NCBI RefSeq assembly: GCF_024623455.1
Contig: NZ_JANIPJ010000026.1
Location: 19,558-83,557, forward strand
Reading direction: 5' to 3'
Length of the DNA stretch: 64,000 nucleotides
Origin: Paenibacillus soyae
GTDB taxonomy: Bacteria > Bacillota > Bacilli > Paenibacillales > Paenibacillaceae
Positions 16,767-24,893 of this stretch are shown piece by piece; position 1 is the stretch's first letter; every line of letters starts with the position of its first letter. Under the pieces are notes generated by a model. The model was given only the letters and a program-made list of their open reading frames with translations. It did no database searches and was not told where the DNA came from. A program made the translations under genes and the position numbers.

Positions 16767-17477
16767 TTACGCTTTCGGGCTGACGATAAACACGATGACG
16801 CTGCGGTCCCGCCCGAAATTCCAATCGACAAAAACATCAAGCACTTTCGTCTTCAGGATCTGATTAAATCGCGAATTATTCCGAAACTGCTTTTTCTCGA
16901 GATTCTGCACCGCCTGCTTAAGATGGGCTTCATCTCCCAGCCGAATCAGCTCCTTGCCTATGTCGATCAGAATCCCGCTGCGCACGACAAGCAGCGTTCG
17001 TCTGTTAATCAGGAAGGATTCGATAAGATCCGGCTTTTTCTGGACACGATGACTAATCGCCTCGATCTCTTGGTGAAGCTGCTCCCGTCCTTCGTAGCCT
17101 TCTTGCGAAAGCGCGGCGAAGGGCTCTTCTTCCCGCTGACGCCCCACGATGACGCCCGACTGATGCTGCAGGTCCCAATCATAATAAAACTCGGATACAT
17201 GCATGCCGGTAAGCAGCAGCAGATACGCCTTAATCTCGGGAATCAAGGACTTCATCACAATCGCTCTTGTATGCTTAACGGCGAAGATCTGCCCCTGCTC
17301 CAGCAGTATCCGCTCCGTCGGCGTTAGAAAGTGGCGCAGATAGATGATAAGGAACGGCCCGCCGATGCTGACATGAATAGACTGCGGTCCTTTGCCGAAA
17401 GCGTCCCGAAGAAGCTTTCCCATGTGACTTGCGATTTCATTCTGTACATGATGTTCATTCGTATTCAAACCATTCAT
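16767..17477 (-). CDS. DUF2294/MpsC-family protein, paralogue 1
   Basis: About 236 residues. I place the start at ATG 17477; a TTG four codons in has better spacing to GAGG, and the longer frame reads through a terminator. The sequence is two tandem DUF2294 units: SHMGKLLRDAFGKGPQSIHVSIGGPFLIIYLRHFLTPTERILLEQGQIFAVKHTRAIVMKSLIPE, and a diverged second copy starting near YEGREQLHQEIEAISHRVQKKPDLIES. PF10057 is named after MpsC, associated with a Na+-translocating membrane-potential system, but family function is weakly defined. It is about 40-50% similar by eye to the paralogue at 19435, with a sensor kinase gene in between. Confidence 0.82.
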   Translation of the reverse strand: MNGLNTNEHHVQNEIASHMGKLLRDAFGKGPQSIHVSIGGPFLIIYLRHFLTPTERILLEQGQIFAVKHTRAIVMKSLIPEIKAYLLLLTGMHVSEFYYDWDLQHQSGVIVGRQREEEPFAALSQEGYEGREQLHQEIEAISHRVQKKPDLIESFLINRRTLLVVRSGILIDIGKELIRLGDEAHLKQAVQNLEKKQFRNNSRFNQILKTKVLDVFVDWNFGRDRSVIVFIVSPKA

Positions 17478-17530
17478 CCTCGATCTCGGGGATTTGGACA
17501 CTGCCTGCGCAGAACAGGCCCGGAAAAGAA

Positions 17531-17608
17531 AAAAAGCCCAAATAAAAGGTCGCAAAAGCGGCTTTTATTCAGGCTTATGTCCAGCTCAACCTCTGGCTCA
17601 TTACTGCC
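17531..17608 (-). ncRNA. Repeated structured leader/terminator element, copy 1
   Basis: Read on the minus strand: a conserved 5' segment GGCAGTAATGAGCCAGAGG...CTGGACATAAGCC and then a long stem AAGCCTGAATAAAAG/CTTTTATTTGGGCTT with a T run. It lies between the kinase gene stop and the start of MpsC paralogue 1. A clearly related copy is at 19355-19432 (roughly three quarters of bases match). The stem is kept while the loop differs, as in an attenuator or a duplicated 3' end. Confidence 0.55.
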
Positions 17609-17745
17609 AAGCTCGTGTATAGTGCTAGTTGGTCTACCCTGTTCGCGGGTTTCCCCGCATCATTCCGTAAGGCAAAAGCGCTATATCTTTTGCCCAAATT
17701 TATTTTAATCATTTCATCATCATTTAGCAAGAGTTCCCGCTTAGT

Positions 17746-19284
17746 TCACGCGTTACCGTACTCCTCGATAGCCTGCTGCAGAGTTGTTCTCGTCTCGATC
17801 TTCTCATGCAGCGCAATTCCTAATTCCAAAATCGTCTTCGTCATTTCCGGATGTATCCCCGTAATAGTCGCTTTGCAGCCCTGAATAGCGATGCCATTCA
17901 CGATTTTGAAGAAACGCGAGACGATGTCCGCATCCAAGAAGGCGGCGCCGGATAAGTCAATGACGATATGTTTAATCCTCATCTCGTAGATGCGGACGAG
18001 AATCTGCTCTTGCAGCCTCTTCGCCCGGAGCGCATCCAGCGTGCCGACGATCGGCAGAATCGCCAAATGGTCGAAAAGCGGAATAACGGGAACCGACAGC
18101 TCCTCGATGACCTCCCGTTGCGAGAGCAGCGATTCGTTATGATACTCCGAATAGCTGGAGGCGAAATGCTTCAAGTAGAGGTCGAAATGGTCATTCACCT
18201 GACGCTCCAGCTCGAAAAATTCCATCGGAGATCGCTCGACATGCGAGCAGTAATGACAGAGAAAATGCCAGTACGTTCTGCGCAATAGCTGAATCCAATC
18301 CAGCTTCGATATCAGGTCCAAATGATAGCTTGCCCAGCTTCTCCCGCGCTCTTTGGCGTGCGTAATCAAGCCGTGTTCGTCACCGCCGTTGAGCAGGGCG
18401 ACAATCTTCCGGGCGGATTCCAGGACATCTTCCGGGTCCGCTTCTCGGACCTTGTCCAGCACTTCCCTCCCTTGCCCTTGCAACAGAAGGGCTTGCATGA
18501 AAGACTCTTGATTCGCCGAGTAGAATTGCGAAAAATTCTGACCTTCCGTATAGATCAGGTTCATGATGACATCCCCCTGCCCGCTCGTATTCTCGATTGG
18601 AAACTGTAACGCGAATTCCGTTCCGCTCCCCACCTCGCTCCTTACCCTGATCTTGCCGCTATGCTCATACACGGAAGAGAATACCTGTGCCAATCCCATA
18701 CCGGTACCTTGCGTCTTGGACGTGTAGAAAGGCGTGCCGAGCATATTGATTTTTTCCTGAGGGATCCCCACTCCGGTATCCGCGACCGAAACCATGAGAT
18801 GCTGATCGGACACATAATGCTTAATTGTGATGCTTCCTTCGTCCTCGATCGCTTCAAAGGCGTTTTTCAAAAGGTTGAACAACGCTTTTTTCAGCTGGTT
18901 TCGTTTCCCGTAGATTCTCACGCTCGTATCCGCGAATTGTTTATGTATGGCGATCTGATAAGATTGCTCTTGGAAGAGATACAGCAGCGCTTCCAGCTCC
19001 GCGCTTAAATTGATGGCGTCGATCGGTTCATTCTCCATGTCCGGCTTGGACACATGCAAGAGATTCTGCAGGGTGTCGAGCGCGTTCTCGAGCTCCGTAT
19101 ACGCATAATCGAGGTACTTATGCGAGGACTCGTTCTTCATCATCAGTTGAAGAAAGCCTTTCACCGCCGTCAAAGGATTCTTGACCTCATGGGCGATACC
19201 CATCGCGATCTGCCCGACCGAAGCCAGACGGTCCAGCGCCAAGTCGGATTCCGTGACCCCTTCACTTCCATTTGATACAGACAA
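17746..19284 (-). CDS. Histidine kinase fused to an RsbR-type STAS module
   Basis: 512 residues; TTG start at 19284 behind AAGGGA. Residues 20-85 are a HisKA domain with the phospho-acceptor in MGIAHEVKNPLTAVKG (His32). The ATPase follows with N box LFNLLKNAFEAIED, DTGVGIP and GTGMGLAQVF. Residues about 235-375 are a helical segment like the globin-type N-domain of stressosome RsbR proteins, and 385-505 are a STAS domain. At the RsbR Thr171 position the sequence reads LDAD, so the phosphorylatable Thr is Ala; the Thr205 equivalent is kept (EMTKTILELG). No N-terminal sensor or membrane segment is seen, so the kinase is cytosolic. It is flanked on both sides by MpsC paralogues. Confidence 0.85.
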   Translation of the reverse strand: MSVSNGSEGVTESDLALDRLASVGQIAMGIAHEVKNPLTAVKGFLQLMMKNESSHKYLDYAYTELENALDTLQNLLHVSKPDMENEPIDAINLSAELEALLYLFQEQSYQIAIHKQFADTSVRIYGKRNQLKKALFNLLKNAFEAIEDEGSITIKHYVSDQHLMVSVADTGVGIPQEKINMLGTPFYTSKTQGTGMGLAQVFSSVYEHSGKIRVRSEVGSGTEFALQFPIENTSGQGDVIMNLIYTEGQNFSQFYSANQESFMQALLLQGQGREVLDKVREADPEDVLESARKIVALLNGGDEHGLITHAKERGRSWASYHLDLISKLDWIQLLRRTYWHFLCHYCSHVERSPMEFFELERQVNDHFDLYLKHFASSYSEYHNESLLSQREVIEELSVPVIPLFDHLAILPIVGTLDALRAKRLQEQILVRIYEMRIKHIVIDLSGAAFLDADIVSRFFKIVNGIAIQGCKATITGIHPEMTKTILELGIALHEKIETRTTLQQAIEEYGNA

Positions 19285-19354
19285 TGTTCGTCCCTTCTTT
19301 CGATGCTTGAATGTAGAACTCGTCCATCATTGGCTAACGACCGCAGGTAAAATA

Positions 19355-19432
19355 AAAAAGCCTAAATAAAAGCTGCACAATCAGCTTTTATCTAGGCTTA
19401 TGTCCAGCGCGATCTCTGGAGCATTGCTGCCT
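19355..19432 (-). ncRNA. Repeated structured leader/terminator element, copy 2
   Basis: Minus strand: GGCAGCAATGCTCCAGAG...CTGGACATAAGCC, then stem AAGCCTAGATAAAAGCTG/CAGCTTTTATTTAGGCTT and a T run. It is placed between the stop of MpsC paralogue 2 and the start of the kinase gene. It acts at least as a strong terminator. Conservation of the part upstream of the stem with copy 1 suggests more than termination. Confidence 0.6.
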
Positions 19433-19434
19433 GG

Positions 19435-20139
19435 TTATGGTTTGGGATTCAGGATAAACACGATGACGCTTTTGTCGAGCTGGAAATCCCAGTCCGCATA
19501 CGCGTCGATCACCCTGGCCTTCAACATGCTTTCGAAATGGCCGTTGTTATGCAAATGCTGCTTCTCCAAGTTGCGCTTGGCTATCTTCAAATTCCCTTCA
19601 TAGCCGAGCCGGATCAATTCCTTCTCGATGCTGATCAGAATGCCGTTCCGCACGACGAGAAGCGTTCGTTCGTTAAGCATGCAGGAGTAGATACCTTCCG
19701 GGGCTTTCTGGACAAGCTGACTTATGTGCGCAATTTCCTGCTCCAGCGCTTGCTTGCCGGTAAACGTCTCACCGCTTAGCGATTCGTAACGTCCATCATC
19801 CGATTCGATGCCCACGAACACGGCGGATTGATTGTGCAAGCCCCAGTCATAATAAAACTCCTGCAGATTCATACCCGCGATCAATGAGGTATAGGCTTTC
19901 AGCTCGGGTATAAGCGTCTTCATTAGTAAATCCCGCGTATGCTGGACAGAGAATACCTGATCCTGCTCGAGCAGGATCTTCTCGGTCGGAGACAATAGTC
20001 CCCGCATGTAGAAGACGACAAAGGGCCGGCGTATCGAGACATGGATAAATTGCGGGCCTTTGCCTAAGGATTCCCTCAGCACTCTGCCCGCGTGGCTCGC
20101 CAATTCGATTTCGGCTTTTCGATCAAGCTCCAACAGCAC
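19435..20139 (-). CDS. DUF2294/MpsC-family protein, paralogue 2
   Basis: 234 residues from a GTG at 20139 with AAGGA close upstream. It has the same tandem DUF2294 build as the paralogue at 16767: SHAGRVLRESLGKGPQFIHVSIRRPFVVFYMRGLLSPTEKILLEQDQVFSVQHTRDLLMKTLIPELKAY in the first unit, and KAPEGIYSCMLNERTLLVVRNGILISIEKELIRLG in the second. No membrane helices or signal are seen, so it is probably cytosolic. Gene order MpsC2-kinase-MpsC1 suggests a functional set, with separating terminators setting the expression ratio. Confidence 0.82.
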   Translation of the reverse strand: MLLELDRKAEIELASHAGRVLRESLGKGPQFIHVSIRRPFVVFYMRGLLSPTEKILLEQDQVFSVQHTRDLLMKTLIPELKAYTSLIAGMNLQEFYYDWGLHNQSAVFVGIESDDGRYESLSGETFTGKQALEQEIAHISQLVQKAPEGIYSCMLNERTLLVVRNGILISIEKELIRLGYEGNLKIAKRNLEKQHLHNNGHFESMLKARVIDAYADWDFQLDKSVIVFILNPKP

Positions 20140-20294
20140 TCATCCTTCTTACGGAGGTGAAAGCGTCATTTCTTCCACCCGCTTTTTATTGTAACCTAGT
20201 TATTGGAAGCGGTTCAACCTACCAATTCCTTATATTTTGCAAATATGGGGGGGCCCTTATGCATGCTCTTGGCAAGGTTAGCCTCGGGCAGCTC

Positions 20295-20323
20295 TTCAAT
20301 CGGGTGTGCAGAGAGAGTATAAT
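20295..20323 (+). promoter_or_regulatory. Possible promoter for the small membrane protein gene
   Basis: TTCAAT (20295-20300), 17 bases, TATAAT (20318-20323). The good -10 and spacing are the only evidence. Confidence 0.4.
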
Positions 20324-20362
20324 AGGAGGTATTCGACGTAATCGCAGAGGATGGTTCGAGGA

Positions 20363-20533
20363 ATGAACGGATGGATGTGGATCGCCGTCGTGCCTGTACT
20401 GTTAGGCGTTTTGATGGTCATAGGCATAGCGAAGCTGATGGCTTCGGCTAACAAGGACAAGGCGAGCGAGTTGGAACAACAGATGAGGGAGGAGCTTCCG
20501 AGGCCCGAACGGCATGCCGGAAGCGACAATTAA
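20363..20533 (+). CDS. Small single-pass membrane protein of unknown function
   Basis: 56 residues from ATG 20363 (60 from ATG 20351). One strong transmembrane helix, MWIAVVPVLLGVLMVIGIAKLMA, is followed by a charged tail rich in Lys, Glu and Arg. I do not recognise a family. The Shine-Dalgarno match is poor for either start. Codon pattern and the complete hydrophobic helix suggest a real gene; it precedes the DUF1992 gene on the same strand. Confidence 0.55.
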   Translation: MNGWMWIAVVPVLLGVLMVIGIAKLMASANKDKASELEQQMREELPRPERHAGSDN

Positions 20534-20599
20534 GCCGTATTCGGCCTTGCGAATAAGGATAGGCTACAATCATCCGAGTGATCCGAGGAGCTGAAGACA

Positions 20600-20989
20600 A
20601 TGGATATTATGCGCATGATCGCGGAAGAACGAATACGCGAGGCGATCCGCCGCGGGGAGTTCGACAATCTGCCCGGCATGGGCAAGCCGCTTCCGCCGGA
20701 TGAGCTGGAGGGCATCCCGGAGGAGCTTCGGATCAGCTACAAGCTTCTTAAGAACGCCGGGGCGCTTCCCGAGGAGATGCAGCTTCGCAAGGAGATGGTC
20801 ACCCTCGGCGACCTGCTTTCCGCTTGCCGGAACGATGGAGAACGCGAGAGGCTGGAGCGAGAGCTGTCGCTCAAGAGGCTTCGCTACGAGTCGCTTATGG
20901 CTGAGCGCGGCTGGCAGTCGCTCGGGGCGTTCGATGAGTATGAGCGCAAGCTTCAGCAGAAGCTGACGGATGACGAGAACGGGTCCTAA
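20600..20989 (+). CDS. DUF1992 (DnaJ-homologue-subfamily-C28-like) protein
   Basis: 129 residues. The diagnostic N-terminal block IAEERIREAIRRGEFDNLPGMGKPLPPDE is that of DUF1992 (YhdN/DNAJC28 conserved domain), followed by PEELRISYKLLKNAGALPEEMQLRKEM and a helical tail. There is no J domain despite the name often given. Its role is unknown. A strong hairpin terminator follows immediately. Confidence 0.9.
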   Translation: MDIMRMIAEERIREAIRRGEFDNLPGMGKPLPPDELEGIPEELRISYKLLKNAGALPEEMQLRKEMVTLGDLLSACRNDGERERLERELSLKRLRYESLMAERGWQSLGAFDEYERKLQQKLTDDENGS

Positions 20990-21000
20990 GCTTATGGAGA

Positions 21001-21040
21001 AAAGGGCGGCACAGGATGATCTCCTGCGCCGCCCTTTTTT
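21001..21040. terminator. Bidirectional terminator between DUF1992 and pectinase genes
   Basis: AAAGGGCGGC...GCCGCCCTTTTTT with an inner CAGGA/TCCTG stem, placed between convergent genes ending at 20989 and 21069. Confidence 0.88.
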
Positions 21041-21068
21041 CGTGTACTTGAATATCCTCCGTCGCCCG

Positions 21069-24000
21069 CTATTCCGCTTGCTTCGGATCCCAGCCCTTCA
21101 GCACGTTCTCGACTGTCCACTCCGCCGCTTCCTCGTCCGTAAGCTGCTTGCGGAACTCGTTCACGACGGCGCCCTCTCCCGTGTTCTTATACTCCGCGAA
21201 CCGGGCTTCCTTCCAGGAGAAGCCGGACATATCCGTCCACGGCTCATCCTTAATATGCGGCCCCATCTCGGTGTTCATGAAGACTACGCTCGCAATGGCG
21301 TTCGGATTGCCGCTTGGATGCCATGGCCTGCCGAGATAGACGGTGCCCGCAGGCGCATCGCTCGTCAGCCTGCTGTTCAGTATGAGATAGCCGTAAGGCT
21401 CTTCGATCAAGGTGCTTGCCGCCGTAATGTAGCCGTTATTCGTATCCGAGCCCCGGTCCAGCGAATGGATCGTGCAATCGTCGAATACCGCCCGCGAGCC
21501 GCCGAATATGAAGTCGACGTCACCCTCAATGTAGCATTGGCTGAAGTATTGCGTGCCGCCGTTAGTCAGCAGCGTATCCTGATTGCCCAGGAAGCGCACA
21601 TTCGCGAACGAGACGCGATCGCCGCGCACGTTCATCGCCACCGCCTGCTTATCCTTCTCCGTCACCTTGCTCTCGTCCGTGCTGTTCTCGAACGTCATAT
21701 TACGCACCGTCACATCATTCGCCTGTATGAACGCCGTCGCGCTGCCGCTCGTGCCGAACGTGCCGCCTGCGCCGTTATCCCGACCCGAATAGTTGTCGTA
21801 CGTGATAACGGTTTTCTGGCTGTCCTCGCCGACCAGCGTGATGAACGGCTTGTCGCTCGGAATTCGAACAACCTCCTTGTAGATGCCGTTCTTCACATGA
21901 ATCGTAACCGGCGCGCCGTTGCCGGCCGGCACGGCGTCGATCGCCGCTTGAACCGTTCGGTAATCTCCGGTGCCGTCCTGCGCTACCGTCAGTTCGTTCT
22001 GCAATTCACTTAGCTGCTTCGTCAAGCTGGTCACCTGCCTTATATCGCCTGTCGCCAATGTCCGCCCGCTTCCATCCTTGGACGCGGCCGCCGTCACCTC
22101 CGCATAGACGCGTCCCGGGAAGTATCCGGTCGTCGACGCCGTCTCGAGCAGCTGCTCCGCGTAGTTGCCGCCCCATGAATACCCGTCTCTGCGCTCCTGC
22201 TCGATTTCCTGAATCGTCCGCTTCTTCACGCCGTCGCGGCCGGAGAAGATCGGTTCGTTCGTGCCGATCTCGTAGAAGCGGTACCAGCTCGTCGTATTCG
22301 GATCCTCCACGAAGTAGACACCGTTCGGGTCGGCGCTCACGTACCGGATCCCCTCCAGCTTCACTTCGTCGAACCAAGCAAGCGCCGCTTGAATCGCGCG
22401 CTTGATCTCCGGCGTCTGATCGGGCCTTGCCATCAGATAGCGGACAATGCCGACCGCTTCGGAGCCGGATAGAGAAGCATGCTCGTACGCGCGAGCGCCA
22501 ACCGCTTCGTAAGTGACGGGGTCATGCTGCGCGCCCCAGCCTTGCAGCTGGCCGTCAACTTGGATTTGGGCCTTCAGAATGTAATTCAAGCCGTCTGCCA
22601 TAGAAGTTCTCAGCTTCGCTGCCAGTTCATCGCTAATCAGATCACCGCCGAACGGATAGCTGCGCTCCGCCGCGTCCTCCATCAGGTCAAGGACGTTAAT
22701 CATCGCGTTATCGTTGAAGGTTACCGCGTTGGAATACTGCACGTTGTCGCCCGGGTTGCCGCGCTTCGGATACACCTGCGGGAAGCCGCCCGTATCCGTC
22801 TGCAGCAAGAACAGGAACTCGAAGCCCTTCAGAATAGCTTCCTTGTACGCGGCATCGCCGGTTTCCTGATAGATCTGGGCCAGGAACTGCAGCTCTTTGA
22901 CGGTCGCGTCGTTGTCGATCATGCCCAGATCCTCGCCATTTGGCCCCTGCCACTCCGACCGCTTCGATTTGCCGTCCCACGGCTTGCTGTAATCGATCGC
23001 CTTGGAGAAGCCGCCGTGCTCCATCTGCCACGAGACCATGTTATCCGCTTGCCGGGTGGCCGCATCCAGGTCTCCCGTGAACTTCGGCTCCGCGGCCTCG
23101 GCCTCGAACCGGACATCGCCGTCCCACTTATCGAGGCTTTCGTACAGGAGCACCGTCTGACCGAGCCGGTTCACGCCCTGCGCGGCTCTGCTTAGGCGCA
23201 GCTCCTTCAGGTTAGGCGTCAGCGTATCCCAGCTGCCCGTCGGAACGCTGATCGAGATATCTTCGAAGTCGAAGGCGTCGAAGCGGCTGTTCAGCGTCAC
23301 CGCGACCAGATTGTCCGCCACCGCCTGCGCGGCTACAATGCGAACGCGAGGCGCCTCTACTTCGTGACGCTTGGCGATCTCGGCGGCCAGCTCCTTCGCT
23401 TCGCCAACCGTGAATGGCTTAGCGGGACTGAAGCCCCCTCCCGCGCCGGTCATATAGCCTTCGGCCGCAACCGCGCCTATCGCTCCATTGCTCCAGTCCG
23501 GCAGCTTGCCGAAGCCGCCTGCCGCCTTCGGATTCGGCGCGAGGTCCAGCAAGCCGGCCACCATGACGGCGACTTCCTGCCGGGTCATCGGCTCATCCGG
23601 CCGGATCGTGCCGTCCGGGAAGCCCTTCACGTAGCCGGCTTGCTTCGCCGCTTCGAATACGTAGGCATACCACTCTTCAAGAGAAACCTCCCATACGCTC
23701 TTCTCGACCCCAAGTCCGACGAACCGTTCCTGATGGACGAAGCCGAACGTATCGTTCACGAGCGACATCCACTCTAATCGCGATATGGGCTCATCATCCT
23801 GACGTTCTTCGCCTGCGATCAAACCGAGCTCCTTCAACTGCTTAAGCTGCAGGCCGCTGACGAGCTCCGACAGCTCCACAACCTCCAGAGGGGCCGTCTC
23901 CTCGCCGCCATTCGGCTTGTTATGAATTCGCAGATGGTCAATATTCGCTCCTCCGCTCGCCCCAGCGCCGGTGGCGCGAATGACGTTCTCCCCTTCTTGA

Positions 24001-24860
24001 AGAGAGACCGGCATGGAGGTCGTCAGCCAAACATCCCAGCCGCCGGTCGGATCGAACGCCAGCTCGGCCGCCGCTTCCTTGCCATTGACCGATATGGCGG
24101 CCGGCCGCTTGTCCGAACCGCCGTGCGCATAGCGGAACTCCAGCGTGTAGTCGCCTGCCGCCGGCATGTCGATCTTCCACTCCAGATAGCCGCCGGGAGC
24201 GTTCGGGTTATAGTCAGTAAAGCCTGCTCCTGTATAGCCTGCATGCTTGGTGTCCACAATGACGCCTTCCATAGCGTCCGCTTCTTCCGCTTCCGCTACG
24301 ATATCGATCTCTTGGTACACCCTCATATGATCGATATTGGCCCCGCCGCTGGCTCCGGCGCCGGTCGCGCGGATGACGTTCTTCCCAGCCTTCAGCTCCG
24401 CCTTCGTCGAGATGGTCAGCCAGTTCGTCCAATCTCCCGTCGGATCGAACGCCAGCTCCTCCTCCACGACTTCCCCGTTAACCGATATGGCGGCCGGCCG
24501 CTTGTCCGTGCCCCCGTGCCCGTAACGGAACTCCAGCGTATATTCGCCCGCCGCCGGCACGTCGATGGTCCACTCGATGTATCCGCCCGGCGCGTTCGGA
24601 TTGTAATCCGTGAAGCCCGCTCCCGTATAGCCGGCATGCTTCGTATCGATAATGATGCCTTCCATGGCTCCCGCTTCTTCCGCCTCGTAGATATCTCCTT
24701 TGGCAGGGGACGACGTTTGCTCCGCCGCCTCCGCCGACGCCACTTGAAGGCCAAGACGGTCGCCCAAAGGTATGTTTCCGAGCGCGGAGGTTATGCTCGC
24801 CGCTGCCAGCACGGATACGAGAGAAACTTTGCCTGCAAACCTCATTTTGCTTTTGCTCAT
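21069..24860 (-). CDS. Modular secreted pectate lyase (PL10) and pectin esterase (CE8) with CBM35-like and SLH modules
   Basis: 1263 residues. Signal peptide about 1-44 (ASITSALGNIP...VASAEAAEQ); two tandem CBM35-like modules about 55-187 and 188-315, nearly duplicates (TKHAGYTGAGFTDYNPNAPG in both); SLH repeats about 330-500 (GYVKGFPDGTIRPDEPMTRQE, GYMTGAGGGFSPAKPFTVGEA); a short beta module; PL10 pectate lyase about 595-925 (GGFPQVYPKRGNPGDNVQYSN, TFNDNAM); CE8 pectin methylesterase about 965-1260 (GNQDTLLT, DVDFIFGGSRAVFDDC, YLGRPWHPSGN). De-esterification and cleavage of pectin would thus occur on one cell-wall-bound chain. ATG 24860 follows AAAGGAGA. The adjacent AraC gene is the likely regulator. 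Confidence 0.92.
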   Translation of the reverse strand: MSKSKMRFAGKVSLVSVLAAASITSALGNIPLGDRLGLQVASAEAAEQTSSPAKGDIYEAEEAGAMEGIIIDTKHAGYTGAGFTDYNPNAPGGYIEWTIDVPAAGEYTLEFRYGHGGTDKRPAAISVNGEVVEEELAFDPTGDWTNWLTISTKAELKAGKNVIRATGAGASGGANIDHMRVYQEIDIVAEAEEADAMEGVIVDTKHAGYTGAGFTDYNPNAPGGYLEWKIDMPAAGDYTLEFRYAHGGSDKRPAAISVNGKEAAAELAFDPTGGWDVWLTTSMPVSLQEGENVIRATGAGASGGANIDHLRIHNKPNGGEETAPLEVVELSELVSGLQLKQLKELGLIAGEERQDDEPISRLEWMSLVNDTFGFVHQERFVGLGVEKSVWEVSLEEWYAYVFEAAKQAGYVKGFPDGTIRPDEPMTRQEVAVMVAGLLDLAPNPKAAGGFGKLPDWSNGAIGAVAAEGYMTGAGGGFSPAKPFTVGEAKELAAEIAKRHEVEAPRVRIVAAQAVADNLVAVTLNSRFDAFDFEDISISVPTGSWDTLTPNLKELRLSRAAQGVNRLGQTVLLYESLDKWDGDVRFEAEAAEPKFTGDLDAATRQADNMVSWQMEHGGFSKAIDYSKPWDGKSKRSEWQGPNGEDLGMIDNDATVKELQFLAQIYQETGDAAYKEAILKGFEFLFLLQTDTGGFPQVYPKRGNPGDNVQYSNAVTFNDNAMINVLDLMEDAAERSYPFGGDLISDELAAKLRTSMADGLNYILKAQIQVDGQLQGWGAQHDPVTYEAVGARAYEHASLSGSEAVGIVRYLMARPDQTPEIKRAIQAALAWFDEVKLEGIRYVSADPNGVYFVEDPNTTSWYRFYEIGTNEPIFSGRDGVKKRTIQEIEQERRDGYSWGGNYAEQLLETASTTGYFPGRVYAEVTAAASKDGSGRTLATGDIRQVTSLTKQLSELQNELTVAQDGTGDYRTVQAAIDAVPAGNGAPVTIHVKNGIYKEVVRIPSDKPFITLVGEDSQKTVITYDNYSGRDNGAGGTFGTSGSATAFIQANDVTVRNMTFENSTDESKVTEKDKQAVAMNVRGDRVSFANVRFLGNQDTLLTNGGTQYFSQCYIEGDVDFIFGGSRAVFDDCTIHSLDRGSDTNNGYITAASTLIEEPYGYLILNSRLTSDAPAGTVYLGRPWHPSGNPNAIASVVFMNTEMGPHIKDEPWTDMSGFSWKEARFAEYKNTGEGAVVNEFRKQLTDEEAAEWTVENVLKGWDPKQAE

Positions 24861-24893
24861 GTGAATCTCCTTTCGAGTCGTTGGGTATGTACG

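Noticed and set aside
17531..17608. Assigning the repeated RNA element to a known riboswitch class
   Set aside because: I compared it in mind with c-di-GMP, preQ1, fluoride, guanidine, ZTP and T-box consensus features and found no match; left as unassigned.
20157..20366. 69-codon plus frame with GGAGG nearby
   Set aside because: GTG start sits inside the site itself, no recognisable domain, and it overlaps the promoter of the small membrane protein gene.
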